Of a DNA stretch of 64,000 bases, positions 1 through 7,938 are shown piece by piece. Source of the stretch: Micromonospora alfalfae (GTDB taxonomy: Bacteria > Actinomycetota > Actinomycetes > Mycobacteriales > Micromonosporaceae). The stretch lies in the NCBI RefSeq assembly GCF_022230925.1, contig NZ_JAKKFH010000021.1, positions 124,001-188,000 on the forward strand, written 5' to 3'. Numbering within the stretch: the first letter of the stretch is position 1; the number at the start of each line of letters is the position of its first letter. The translations under genes and the position numbers were made by a program. Under the pieces are notes generated by a model that was given only the letters and a program-made list of their open reading frames with translations, did no database searches and was not told where the DNA came from.

Positions 1-77
1 CAGGCCGAGCCGCCGACCGGGGCGAGCCCGACCACACCGAGCCCCACGGTGACGAGCACGCCGTGACCGCTGGTCAC
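1..77 (-). CDS. Partial secreted or membrane protein, N-terminus only
   Basis: Only the first 25 codons lie inside the window. They start at a GTG (77..75) that overlaps the stop of the upstream gene as GTGA, a typical coupled start. The translation has a hydrophobic stretch of Val, Leu and Gly followed by Ala-Pro-Val-Gly-Gly-Ser-Ala, which looks like a signal peptide or membrane anchor. The product cannot be named from this fragment. Coupling to the membrane protein at 74-529 suggests one operon and a joint role at the cell surface; this is inference. Confidence 0.45.
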   Translation of the reverse strand, partial: MTSGHGVLVTVGLGVVGLAPVGGSA

Positions 78-529
78 CACATCCGGCGGCGGGTGCCGAC
101 GAGGCCGATGCCGGCCAGCGAGATGGCGAGGCCGAAGATGCCGGACCAGAAGAGGGAGCGGCGGATGTCGGTGGCGCTGTGCCCTGCCGGAGCGGCCTCG
201 GTGAGTTCCTGACGGCCGTCGGACTGGCCGCCGGCACCCAGGCCGGACACCGGCCCGGTCGGGTCGGCGCCACCAGCCTGGTCGGCCGGGGAGCCGGTGT
301 CGACCCAGCCAGGTTCCTCGTAGACCGACTGACCGTCGCCCGTCGGCGGGTCCGAGTCGAGCACGGTGATCTCCGGTGCGGGCACCGGTGCGGTCAGCCG
401 GGTGGACGACATCGCCGGGTCGCGGACGAGGACCAGGAGTGCCGCCATCGCCCCGAGGAGGGCGAGGAGTCCGAAGGCGTAGGCGATACGGGAGCGGTGG
501 TGCCGCCGCAGGGCGGGCTGATTGACCAT
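74..529 (-). CDS. Small two-helix membrane protein, unknown function
   Basis: The predicted 151-residue protein has a basic N-terminus, one transmembrane helix at about residues 15-37, a Pro/Gly/Asp-rich extracellular middle and a second helix close to the C-terminus ending in a basic tail. This fits an exported segment held by two membrane anchors. The ATG at 529 is preferred because GGGA lies five bases upstream; another in-frame ATG at 535 would leave no room for a ribosome site. No LPXTG motif is visible, so sortase anchoring is not supported. It is coupled to the gene that runs off the left edge. I do not recognise a family. Confidence 0.6.
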   Translation of the reverse strand: MVNQPALRRHHRSRIAYAFGLLALLGAMAALLVLVRDPAMSSTRLTAPVPAPEITVLDSDPPTGDGQSVYEEPGWVDTGSPADQAGGADPTGPVSGLGAGGQSDGRQELTEAAPAGHSATDIRRSLFWSGIFGLAISLAGIGLVGTRRRMW

Positions 530-633
530 GACCATCCCAGGGTCAGGGTCCTGGACGAGCGGGTGGAACGGTGCCGGGGTGGGCGTACCAATTCTATGGC
601 GACTGCACGCCCACCGGCGGCGGTTCGGGTCGG

Positions 634-918
634 TCAGCCCACCCGGAGCGGGGTACGCGCGACCGGGCGGCGGGCCCGCACGGTGTGCGGGCGGGGTTCG
701 GGGGCGGCCTGCAGTTGCTGCAGCCCTTCCCGCTGGACGAAGATCGACCGTCGGGTGACAGCGTCGCCCGCGGCGTTCAACTCGTAGCCGTCGAGCCAGA
801 GCCAGCCGTCATAGGTCGGCCAGTCGAGCACCCGGATCACCCGGAACTTGATCGGCCTGAGGAACTGGACACTCGCCGCGCGTGTCACGTGCAGTACGTC
901 ACCGGTGCGGGGAAGCAC
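634..918 (-). CDS. Conserved small protein of unknown function
   Basis: This 94-residue protein starts at a GTG (918..916) with AGGAG five bases upstream. The reading frame continues far upstream, but that part is low-complexity Arg/Pro/Ala and looks non-coding, so the internal GTG is chosen. Residues 1-70 contain a compact aromatic-rich core (Ile-Lys-Phe-Arg-Val-Ile-Arg-Val-Leu-Asp-Trp, then Trp-Leu-Trp-Leu-Asp-Gly-Tyr) typical of a small beta-barrel-like domain. The C-terminal 20 residues are basic. There is no signal peptide. Function unknown. Confidence 0.65.
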   Translation of the reverse strand: MLPRTGDVLHVTRAASVQFLRPIKFRVIRVLDWPTYDGWLWLDGYELNAAGDAVTRRSIFVQREGLQQLQAAPEPRPHTVRARRPVARTPLRVG

Positions 919-1544
919 ATGGGCTCCTGGGGAGGATCGGCCGGCGGTCGCGCCGGCGGTGCCTGAACGGGGGACGTCTCGGCCGGTGACGGGGTCGTGC
1001 CTCGTGGACCGGTGGTGCGGATGGCGGTGGTCGGGCCGTACCCCGCTGGTGACGTGCCGCCACCCGACCACCACCCGGTTGCTTCCGGGAACCGCGCCCG
1101 CCGCCGCAGCTTGCCGGCTTGCAGCGGCGGGGTCCTTACCCCGGAGCAGGTCGCGTTGTCGTCGGCCGGGCCCGCGCCGTGCCCGGCCGCCCCGCGGCGG
1201 TGGGGTCACCACTGCGAGGGACCGAACGGAGACGCTGAGTGATCCGTGCCATACGGACAGAGTGCATCAGGGACGTGCTTCATGCAAGTTGCACGTCGAC
1301 TTTTGCCGATACGTGAGCGTGTCGCGCGAAAGGCCTATTGAAGCCATCCGCGTCCGGGCGGCAGACTGGGGGCCGGTTTCGCCCGTCGCGGCCGGCCGAG
1401 GACCGGCACCACCCCCTTCGTCGCGAACGCTCGCCGGTCGACGGTCGCGCCCCCGGCGGGTGTCACCCAGTGGCGCGTTACCGGAGGTAGCCCGAGTGGG
1501 GTCGAGCAGCCAGCGGCGGGGACCAGTGACTCACGGGTTGCGCG
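919..1544. other. Long intergenic region before the XRE regulator
   Basis: About 626 bases without a convincing gene. The open frames here have poor codon structure and no ribosome sites. It contains two inverted repeats (1243-1257 and the longer 1272-1297) and presumably the promoter of the downstream regulator gene, which I cannot place with confidence. Confidence 0.5.
1272..1297. promoter_or_regulatory. 26-bp inverted repeat, possible operator
   Basis: GACGTGC and GCACGTC form perfect 7-base arms around a 12-base spacer. A second palindrome, TGCAA-G-TTGCA (1283-1293), overlaps the right arm. It lies 248 bases upstream of the XRE gene. A binding site for the XRE protein or another regulator is inferred; nothing in the window tests it. 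Confidence 0.35.
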
Positions 1545-2426
1545 ATGAGTGAGCGGCGCAGTCCCACCATCAGACGGCGACGGCTCGGGGCCGAGCTGCG
1601 TCGCCAGCGGGAGTCCGCCGGGATCACCATCGAGGTGGTCGCCGAACAGTTGGAGTGCTCGGCGTCGAAGGTCTCCCGGATCGAGACCGGGCACACCACC
1701 GCCACCCCGCGCGACGTGCGGGACATGCTGCGGATCTACGGCGTGGTCGGCGCCGAGAGCGACGAGCTCGTGCAGATCGCCCGGGAGGCCCGCCAGAAGG
1801 GCTGGTGGCACCCCTACAGCACGGTGCTCGTCGGCGCTTACGTCGGTCTGGAGGCGGCGGCCAGTTCGATCCGGGCGTACGAACAGCAGGTCGTTCCGGG
1901 TCTTCTGGAGACCGAGGAGTACGCCGGGGCCATGATCCGTGCGGCTCGGCCGGACTTCACCGCCGACCAGGTGCATCAAAGAGTGCGTGTCCGTTTGGGC
2001 CGTCAGTCGTTATTGACCCAGGACGATCCGGTCGATCTGTGGGTGGTGCTCGATGAGGCGGTGGTAAGTCGGCCGGTGGGCGGGGACGAGGTGATGCGCG
2101 GCCAACTCAAGCGGTTGGTTGAGGTGGCCGAGTTGCCGAACGTGACGCTGCAGATCCTGCCCTTCGAGGTGGGTGCGCATGCCGGCATGGACGGCACGTT
2201 CACGATCCTCAGCTTCCCTGAGCCCGGTGATCCGGATGTTGTGTACGCGGAGAACGCCACGGGTGGGCTCTTCCTCGAGAAGAGCGACGAACTACAGAAG
2301 TACAGCTTCATCTTCGATCACATCCGCGCTGCGGCCATACGTCCGGAGGAGTCCGTCGCACACATCGCAAAACTGGCAGAGGAGCCGTTGTGGAAATGGC
2401 GACCAAAGGGTTCCCCGTGGACCTGA
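1545..2426 (+). CDS. XRE-family regulator with DUF5753 domain
   Basis: The 293-residue protein has an N-terminal helix-turn-helix at about residues 10-65, including the Cys-Ser-Ala-Ser-Lys-Val-Ser-Arg-Ile-Glu recognition helix, followed by a DUF5753 domain over residues 100-280. Such proteins are abundant in filamentous actinobacteria and are usually paired with a small DUF397 protein, as here, where the partner overlaps the 3' end. The family includes WhiJ-type developmental regulators of Streptomyces; the target of this copy is unknown. The ATG at 1545 matches the usual N-terminus of the family. Confidence 0.9.
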   Translation: MSERRSPTIRRRRLGAELRRQRESAGITIEVVAEQLECSASKVSRIETGHTTATPRDVRDMLRIYGVVGAESDELVQIAREARQKGWWHPYSTVLVGAYVGLEAAASSIRAYEQQVVPGLLETEEYAGAMIRAARPDFTADQVHQRVRVRLGRQSLLTQDDPVDLWVVLDEAVVSRPVGGDEVMRGQLKRLVEVAELPNVTLQILPFEVGAHAGMDGTFTILSFPEPGDPDVVYAENATGGLFLEKSDELQKYSFIFDHIRAAAIRPEESVAHIAKLAEEPLWKWRPKGSPWT

Positions 2427-2617
2427 CGCAGGCAGCATGGTTCAAGAGCTCGAAGAGCGGGCCGAACTGTGACAACTGCGTGGAGGTGGCGTACGTGACG
2501 GGGGCGGTCGGAGTGCGGGACTCGAAGGACAAGGCGGGCCCCGCCCTGGTCTTCGCACCGGGTGACTGGCACTCCTTCGTCGCCGGCACCCGGGGTGGTG
2601 TGTTCGGCGCGGTCTGA
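2390..2617 (+). CDS. DUF397 domain protein, partner of the XRE regulator
   Basis: This 75-residue protein carries the DUF397 signature: Trp-Phe-Lys-Ser-Ser near the start, Asn-Cys-Val-Glu-Val-Ala in the middle, then Val-Arg-Asp-Ser-Lys and a C-terminal Trp-His-Ser-Phe. It overlaps the regulator gene by 37 bases in another frame, so the two are translationally coupled. The start is GTG at 2390, with an ATG two codons later as alternative. In related pairs the DUF397 protein is thought to modulate the XRE partner, sometimes described as antitoxin-like; that role is family knowledge, not shown here. A strong hairpin follows directly. Confidence 0.88.
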   Translation: MEMATKGFPVDLTQAAWFKSSKSGPNCDNCVEVAYVTGAVGVRDSKDKAGPALVFAPGDWHSFVAGTRGGVFGAV

Positions 2618-2628
2618 CCGACTGGTCA

Positions 2629-2666
2629 ACACAGTCCCCGTCCGGTTCGCCGGACGGGGACTGTGT
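2629..2666 (+). terminator. Perfect 17-bp hairpin after the XRE/DUF397 pair
   Basis: Seventeen paired bases close a TTCG tetraloop (stem ACACAGTCCCCGTCCGG and its complement). It starts 12 bases after the DUF397 stop. No T-run follows, as is common for actinobacterial terminators. Confidence 0.8.
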
Positions 2667-2830
2667 CGTCGCCGCGGTTGGCGCGGCCGACTGTCGCGGC
2701 GCGGCAGTGGCCGGCGAGGTTCCGTCGGGATTCCCGTCGCCAGAGCGTCCCCGTCTCGTTGAACCGGTCGGTACGGCACTGGTCGACGACCAGCCGCACC
2801 GACCCGCAACCGAGCGAGTAGGCGAGACGG

Positions 2831-3229
2831 ATGACGACGATCGGTTCAGACAACCTCACCACCGGTCCGGCGAAGCCGGAGCGGTTCGGTGGCAAGTACC
2901 GCGGCGCTCGTCGGGACACGGTTCTGACCGAGGTGGTCTCGACCGACCAGGAGTTGAGCGGGCGGGAGGGTGCTTCCGAGACGACGGATCCTCCGCTATC
3001 GCTGCCCTCACTGGACCCGAACCCGCTGATCGAGCCGTCGTTCCCGCCGACGGGCTGGCCGATGGAGCGGCCCGAGTCCCTGGCGGACCACCCGTTGCTG
3101 CGTGGTCTGCTGATGGAATTGCCGCCGAAGGGCACCGTGCCCTCGCAGGACTGGCTGGACCGCTGGTTCGAGGCGACCAGGTCGATCCTGGAACTGCTAT
3201 ACGTGCAGAGCGCCAGCCGCCCGCGTTGA
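2831..3229 (+). CDS. Hypothetical protein, acidic and Pro-rich
   Basis: The predicted 132-residue protein has no signal peptide or membrane helix. The N-terminal 75 residues are Ser/Thr/Pro-rich and look disordered. The C-terminal 55 residues (from Arg-Pro-Glu-Ser-Leu-Ala-Asp-His-Pro-Leu-Leu) are predicted helical with a Leu/Trp-rich pattern that could form a small folded or binding domain. Codon use is typical of the region. The ribosome site is weak, so the start is uncertain. Its 3' end overlaps the convergent membrane-protein gene by 33 bases. No family recognised. Confidence 0.55.
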   Translation: MTTIGSDNLTTGPAKPERFGGKYRGARRDTVLTEVVSTDQELSGREGASETTDPPLSLPSLDPNPLIEPSFPPTGWPMERPESLADHPLLRGLLMELPPKGTVPSQDWLDRWFEATRSILELLYVQSASRPR

Positions 3230-3796
3230 CAGTGCGACGGCGGGCTGGGCCCGCTCCGCGAAGCGGTTGTGCCGCAGTGCGTGCCGGACCCCGATGGCGA
3301 TCACCGCGAGCGCACCCACTGTGATCGCCGGCCCGGTGACGCCGGGGTCGGCTCCGAGGTCGGTGCCGGCGGCGGCGATCAACGCCGGCACCGTGGCCAG
3401 GGCGGTGACCTGTAGCGGCAGCCCGACGAGCGGGTGGGCCGCTGCGGCGCGCAGCCCGTGTGGCGCGGGGGTGGCGGGGGCACTGGCGAACGCGCCCGCG
3501 CCGGCCCACAGCCGGCGGATCCGTCGTACCGAGCAGACGGTCGCCACGAGCGCCGGGCCGGCGGCCACTGTGAGCCCGGCGGCGGCCCGGTCGACCGGCT
3601 CGGTGCCGGCGCTGAGCAGTCCGCCGCCGAGCACGGCCGCGGTGAGCGCAACGCCGCTGAGGGCCAGCACCAGCAACCATCCGGTACGCCGACGCAGCAT
3701 GCGGGTGTTGCGCAGCCGGGGAAGGCCGTCGGCAACGACGCCGGCGGCCAGCCAGACGGCGGCAACCGGGAGCAGGATGGTGAGCTGACTCTCCAT
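3197..3796 (-). CDS. Integral membrane protein, unknown function
   Basis: The 199-residue protein has about five hydrophobic helices, beginning at the N-terminus (Leu-Thr-Ile-Leu-Leu-Pro-Val-Ala), with short basic loops including an Arg-Arg-Ile-Arg-Arg loop near the middle. The C-terminal 30 residues are basic and cytoplasmic by the positive-inside rule. No catalytic motif is visible. It is convergent with 2831-3229 and divergent from the subtilase gene. Function unknown. Confidence 0.7.
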   Translation of the reverse strand: MESQLTILLPVAAVWLAAGVVADGLPRLRNTRMLRRRTGWLLVLALSGVALTAAVLGGGLLSAGTEPVDRAAAGLTVAAGPALVATVCSVRRIRRLWAGAGAFASAPATPAPHGLRAAAAHPLVGLPLQVTALATVPALIAAAGTDLGADPGVTGPAITVGALAVIAIGVRHALRHNRFAERAQPAVALSTRAAGALHV

Positions 3797-4013
3797 GTTC
3801 GAGAGTCTTTCCCGAATCCTGGCGAGGCGAATCCGGGCGCGTCCCCCGTTCGCCCCGGACGCCGGGCCCGTAGGGGGTCATCACTTCAAGGTTATGGCCG
3901 TTTCGACATGTTCAACTGCCCGACGGCTGACTTACCCTCAGCTAGATCGGCGAGTGTCGATTGATGTTGGGACCGGTGGTCACGTTCCACTGCCGGTCAG
4001 AGGGAGGTAGGAA

Positions 4014-5570
4014 ATGGGTCTTCCACGAAGGTCCGTACTGATCGGGGTGGCCGCGGCGACAGTGCTGGCCGTCGGTACCCCGGCCCTGGCCGCCGAACCC
4101 GTGGGTGTGGTTCGGGCCGCCGGCGGAGCCACCGCCGTGCCGGACAGCTACATCGTCGTACTCAAGGACAGCGCGGTCGCCCGGGACCGGGTCGGCGACA
4201 CCGCGAAGCGGCTCTCCGGCCGCCACGGCGGCACTGTGGCCCGCACCTACGGCGCGGCGCTGCGCGGCTTCGAGGTCACCGTGAACGCGAGCGCGGCGGC
4301 GCGAATCGCGGCCGACCCGGCTGTGGCGTACGTCGAGCAGAACCACACCGTCTCGATCTCCGGCACGCAGGCCAACCCGCCCTCCTGGGGCCTCGACCGG
4401 ATCGACCAGCGCAACCTGCCGTTGGACAGCTCCTACACCTACCCGAACACGGCGAGCAACGTGCACGCCTACATCATCGACACCGGCATCCGGTTCTCCC
4501 ACAACGACTTCGGCGGCCGGGCCACCTCCGGCTACGACGCCGTGGACGGCGGGTCGGCCGACGACTGCAACGGGCACGGCACGCACGTGGCCGGCACTGT
4601 CGGCGGATCCACGTACGGGGTGGCCAAGGGCGTCCAGCTCGTCGGCGTACGGGTGCTGAACTGCTCCGGCAGTGGCACCAACGCCGGTGTGATCGGCGGC
4701 GTCGACTGGGTCACCGCGAACGCGATCAAGCCGGCGGTGGCGAACATGAGCCTCGGCGGCGGCGCGAACAGCTCACTGGACAACGCCGTCCGCAACTCGA
4801 TCGCCTCGGGTGTCACGTACGGCCTGGCGGCCGGCAACGACAACGGCGCGAACGCCTGCAACACCTCGCCGGCGCGTACCACCGAAGCCATCACCGTGGG
4901 CTCGACGACCAGCTCGGACGCCCGGTCGTCGTTCTCCAACGTCGGCACCTGCCTGGACATCTTCGCCCCCGGCTCGTCGATCACCTCGGCCTGGTACAAC
5001 AGCAACACCGCCACCAACACGATCAGCGGCACCTCGATGGCCACCCCGCACGTGGTCGGAGCGGCGGCCCTGGTGGCCAGCGCCAACCCGAGCTGGACCC
5101 CGGCTCAGGTCCGCAACCAACTGGTGGCCAACGCCACGCCCAACGTGGTGAGCAACCCCGGCTCGGGCTCGCCGAACCTGCTGCTCTACGTGGGCACCGG
5201 CAGCACCCCGCCGCCGCCCACCGGCTGCACCGGCACCAACGGCACCGACGTGTCGATCCCGGACGCCGGCTCGGCGGTGACCAGCTCGATCACCATCTCC
5301 GGCTGCGGTCGTAACGCCTCCTCGACCTCCACAGTGGCGGTGAACATCGTGCACACCTACCGAGGTGATCTGGTCATCGACCTGCTCGCCCCGGACGGCA
5401 GCTCGTACCGGCTGAAGAACAGCAGCACCTCGGACAGCGCCGACAACGTGAACGCCACCTACACGGTCAACGTGTCAGGTGAGGCCGCCGACGGCATCTG
5501 GCGACTCCAGGTGCGGGACACCTACTCGGCCGACACCGGCTACATCAACACCTGGACCCTGACCGTCTGA
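4014..5570 (+). CDS. Secreted subtilisin-like serine protease with P-domain
   Basis: This is a 518-residue S8 peptidase. A signal peptide (Arg-Arg then a hydrophobic core, cleavage near Ala-Leu-Ala-Ala at about residue 27) is followed by an I9-type inhibitory propeptide (about 40-120) and a catalytic domain with Asp156 (Ile-Ile-Asp-Thr-Gly), His188 (Asn-Gly-His-Gly-Thr-His-Val) and Ser341 (Gly-Thr-Ser-Met-Ala-Thr-Pro). A Pro-rich linker near residue 400 leads to a C-terminal proprotein-convertase P-domain, which stabilises such proteases in other bacteria. GGGAGG precedes the ATG. It is monocistronic and ends at a strong hairpin. An extracellular, self-processed endopeptidase is expected. Confidence 0.95.
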   Translation: MGLPRRSVLIGVAAATVLAVGTPALAAEPVGVVRAAGGATAVPDSYIVVLKDSAVARDRVGDTAKRLSGRHGGTVARTYGAALRGFEVTVNASAAARIAADPAVAYVEQNHTVSISGTQANPPSWGLDRIDQRNLPLDSSYTYPNTASNVHAYIIDTGIRFSHNDFGGRATSGYDAVDGGSADDCNGHGTHVAGTVGGSTYGVAKGVQLVGVRVLNCSGSGTNAGVIGGVDWVTANAIKPAVANMSLGGGANSSLDNAVRNSIASGVTYGLAAGNDNGANACNTSPARTTEAITVGSTTSSDARSSFSNVGTCLDIFAPGSSITSAWYNSNTATNTISGTSMATPHVVGAAALVASANPSWTPAQVRNQLVANATPNVVSNPGSGSPNLLLYVGTGSTPPPPTGCTGTNGTDVSIPDAGSAVTSSITISGCGRNASSTSTVAVNIVHTYRGDLVIDLLAPDGSSYRLKNSSTSDSADNVNATYTVNVSGEAADGIWRLQVRDTYSADTGYINTWTLTV

Positions 5571-5586
5571 CCGGTCCCTGACGACC

Positions 5587-5618
5587 GAGGCCCCACCCGG
5601 CACGCCGGGTGGGGCCTC
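5587..5618. terminator. Bidirectional hairpin between convergent genes
   Basis: A 14-bp perfect stem (GAGGCCCCACCCGG) with loop CACG lies between the protease stop and the stop of the convergent glycosyltransferase gene, so it can serve both. Confidence 0.8.
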
Positions 5619-5636
5619 GCGTCGTACAGATCGGGC

Positions 5637-6443
5637 TCAGACCGAGAAGGTGGCCGGCCGCTCGGTGGCCGGGGCCGGCGGGCGGGCCTTCCACAGGCCG
5701 ATCTTCTGCGCGGCGAGCCGGCTCAGGTAGGCCGGGTTGAGGATGACGTAGCGACGCCAGAGCCGCTTCGGCTCCAGACCGAGACGCCAGAACCACTCAA
5801 GACCGGCGCGCTGCATCCACGGCGGGGGCTGACGCAGCAGCCCGGCGTGGTAGTCGAAGGCCGCGCCGACCGCCATCAGCGGCATGTCGAGCAGCGGCCG
5901 CATGGCGTACGCGAAGACCTCCTGGCGCGGGCAGCCGAGCCCGACCAGCACCAACCGGGCGCCACTGGACCGGATCCGGTCGGCGATCTCGGCGTCCTCA
6001 CCGGGTTGGACGGCACGGAACTTGGACGGCTCCACCCCGGCGATCTTCAGCGCCGGGAACATCCGCTCCAGGGCCGGGATCAACCGGGCGAGGGTCTCCT
6101 CGGTCGAGCCGTACAGGTAGACCGGCAGCCCTTCGTCGGCGAAGCGCGACAGCACGTGCAGGGTCAGGGTCGGCCCGTACACCCTGTCGCTGAGCCCGGC
6201 GTGGTGCAGCAGGTTGAGCGCCCACCGCACCGGCTGCCCGTCCGGCGTGACCACGTCGAAGGAGTTGAGCCGCGCGTTGTGCGCAGGGTCGAGCACCCCG
6301 GTCATCACACCGTGCACCGCCAACGCGGTCAGCGCGAGGGGACGCCGCTCGTGTGCCGCTGTCACCACCGCATCGGTCGCCGTGGCGTAGTCGGTGGCGT
6401 CGACGAGGACGCCGAGCACGTTGCGCTTCGTCCGGGCGCTCAT
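5637..6443 (-). CDS. WecG/TagA/CpsF-family glycosyltransferase
   Basis: The 268-residue protein matches the GT26 family: Leu-Asn-Ser-Phe-Asp-Val-Val-Thr-Pro-Asp-Gly near residue 65 with the conserved Asp, Val-Tyr-Gly-Pro-Thr-Leu, and Gly-Leu-Gly-Cys-Pro-Arg-Gln-Glu in the second half. Members transfer ManNAc-type or related sugars to lipid-linked acceptors in teichoic acid or polysaccharide assembly; the substrate here is unknown. The last 35 residues, including Arg-Arg-Tyr-Val-Ile-Leu-Asn, are a basic membrane-associating tail as in TagA. The ATG overlaps the stop of the upstream epimerase gene as ATGA, so the two form an operon for surface glycans. Confidence 0.9.
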   Translation of the reverse strand: MSARTKRNVLGVLVDATDYATATDAVVTAAHERRPLALTALAVHGVMTGVLDPAHNARLNSFDVVTPDGQPVRWALNLLHHAGLSDRVYGPTLTLHVLSRFADEGLPVYLYGSTEETLARLIPALERMFPALKIAGVEPSKFRAVQPGEDAEIADRIRSSGARLVLVGLGCPRQEVFAYAMRPLLDMPLMAVGAAFDYHAGLLRQPPPWMQRAGLEWFWRLGLEPKRLWRRYVILNPAYLSRLAAQKIGLWKARPPAPATERPATFSV

Positions 6444-7513
6444 GGCTGGGCCACCCACTTGTCCACGTTGGCCTCGTAGATCTCCCGCAGGATCATCGGC
6501 ACGTCGTAAGTGATCTTCCAGTCCGGATACTGCGCCTCGAACCGGGCCATGCTGCTGACGTACCACTGGTGGTCGCCGGTGCGGTTCTGCTCGACGTAGT
6601 TGATCCGCGCCTCGCGGCCGGTGATCTCCTCAGCGATCCGGAACGCCTCGATGTGCGAGGTGTTGGAGTGCCGGCCGCCACCGAGGTTGTAGACCTCGGC
6701 GGATCGCGGGGCCCGGAAGAACGCCTCGAACGCGGTCAGCACGTCGTGCGAGTGGATCGCGTCCCGGACCATCTTGCCCTTGTAACCGAAGAGGTTGTAC
6801 GTCCGGCCCTCCATGACGCAGCGCATCAGATAGGCCAGGAACCCGTGCAGCTCGGCCGCCGAGTGCGCCGGGCCGGTCAGCGTGCCGCCCCGGAAGCAGG
6901 CGGTCTTCATGTCGAAGTAGCGCCCGTACTCCTGGACCATCACGTCCGCGGCGACCTTGGAGGCGCCGAAGACCGAGTGCAGCGAGTGGTCGATCGACAT
7001 CTCTTCGGTGATGCCCTGGTACCAGCGGTGGTCCTCGGGCAGCTCGTACCGGGTCTCCAACTCGATGAGCGGCAGGCTGTTGGGCCGGTCGCCGTACACC
7101 TTGTTGGTGGAGCAGTGGATGAACGGCGCGTCGATGGCGTGCCGGCGGGTGTTCTCCAGCATGTTGAGCGTGCCGCCGGCGTTCACGTCGAAGTCCGTGT
7201 ACGGCTCCTTGGCTGCCCAGTCATGGCTCGGCTGGGCGGCGCTGTGGATCACCACGGCAATGTCCTTGCCGTACTTCTTGAACACCTGCTCCAGGCCGTC
7301 CCGGTCCCGGATGTCCACCGCGAAGTGGGTGTACGCGTTACCCAGGTCACGGCCGAGCCGTTCCAGGCTCCACGAGGTGGAGCCGTCCTCGCCGAAGAAG
7401 TACCGGCGCATGTCGTTGTCGATGCCGACGACATCCAGACCGAGGCCGGCGAAATGCCGAACCGCTTCGGAGCCGATCAGACCACCCGACCCTGTCACCA
7501 ACGCGACACTCAC
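6440..7513 (-). CDS. NAD-dependent epimerase/dehydratase, CDP-tyvelose epimerase-like
   Basis: The 357-residue extended short-chain dehydrogenase has the N-terminal Rossmann motif Thr-Gly-Ser-Gly-Gly-Leu-Ile-Gly and an acidic NAD-binding loop (Asp-Asn-Asp-Met-Arg-Arg-Tyr-Phe-Phe-Gly) typical of CDP-paratose 2-epimerase-like proteins. A Ser-Thr-Asn-Lys-Val-Tyr-Gly segment occupies the usual nucleotide-sugar epimerase position, but the exact catalytic triad should be aligned. The start is a GTG at 7513 with AGGAG six bases upstream; the longer open frame crosses the tRNA gene and cannot be real. It is coupled to the glycosyltransferase gene, so a nucleotide-sugar supply role is inferred. The exact sugar is not determinable. 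Confidence 0.88.
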   Translation of the reverse strand: MSVALVTGSGGLIGSEAVRHFAGLGLDVVGIDNDMRRYFFGEDGSTSWSLERLGRDLGNAYTHFAVDIRDRDGLEQVFKKYGKDIAVVIHSAAQPSHDWAAKEPYTDFDVNAGGTLNMLENTRRHAIDAPFIHCSTNKVYGDRPNSLPLIELETRYELPEDHRWYQGITEEMSIDHSLHSVFGASKVAADVMVQEYGRYFDMKTACFRGGTLTGPAHSAAELHGFLAYLMRCVMEGRTYNLFGYKGKMVRDAIHSHDVLTAFEAFFRAPRSAEVYNLGGGRHSNTSHIEAFRIAEEITGREARINYVEQNRTGDHQWYVSSMARFEAQYPDWKITYDVPMILREIYEANVDKWVAQP

Positions 7514-7622
7514 ACGCCACTCCTGGTCCATTGGAGGCAGAATCCATCGGAGCATAGCGTGACGTCCAGCACGCCCCGATATGACGGAAGGGCCCCGCAT
7601 GAAGCGGAGCCCTCGTCGGTGG

Positions 7623-7705
7623 TGGGGATGGGGGGAGTTGAACCCCCACGCCCTTTCGGGCACACGGACCTGAACCGTGCGCGTCTGCCATTCCGCCACA
7701 TCCCC
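7623..7705 (-). tRNA. tRNA-Leu (CAG)
   Basis: An 83-nt class II tRNA. Acceptor GGGGATG pairs with CATCCCC, and the anticodon stem CACGG/CCGTG encloses loop TTCAGGT, giving anticodon CAG. A long variable arm (TGCCCGAAAGGGC) is present, as expected for leucine. Discriminator A is followed by an encoded CCA at 7622-7620. Confidence 0.97.
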
Positions 7706-7722
7706 GTGGCACAACCCGGAAC

Positions 7723-7752
7723 ACTCTAGCCGCCCGGCCCCGCCGTCTCCAA
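7723..7752 (-). promoter_or_regulatory. Promoter of tRNA-Leu
   Basis: On the minus strand TTGGAG (7752-7747) and TAGAGT (7728-7723) are separated by 18 bases. Initiation near 7716 would leave a leader of about ten bases before the tRNA. Confidence 0.6.
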
Positions 7753-7786
7753 CGGGCCTCGGGAATACTACGCTGTCCCTGACGCT

Positions 7787-7813
7787 CGCCACGAGCGATT
7801 ACCGTTCGTGGCG
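7787..7813. promoter_or_regulatory. Inverted repeat between tRNA-Leu and fhaA
   Basis: CGCCACGAGCG and CGTTCGTGGCG are 11-base arms with one mismatch around ATTAC. The repeat lies in the shared upstream region of the tRNA and the fhaA operon. It could be an operator or an mRNA leader hairpin for the operon; the sequence alone does not decide. Confidence 0.4.
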
Positions 7814-7938
7814 GACGAAAGATTAGCACGACAGTCCCGGCCCTTCCGAACGGGTCGAGACCAGCCGGCCGAGCGGCGTGTGAGCTGCGCGCGCGCCGGC
7901 CGGATACCATCATGTCCTCGGGACCCGAGGAGGAGCCG

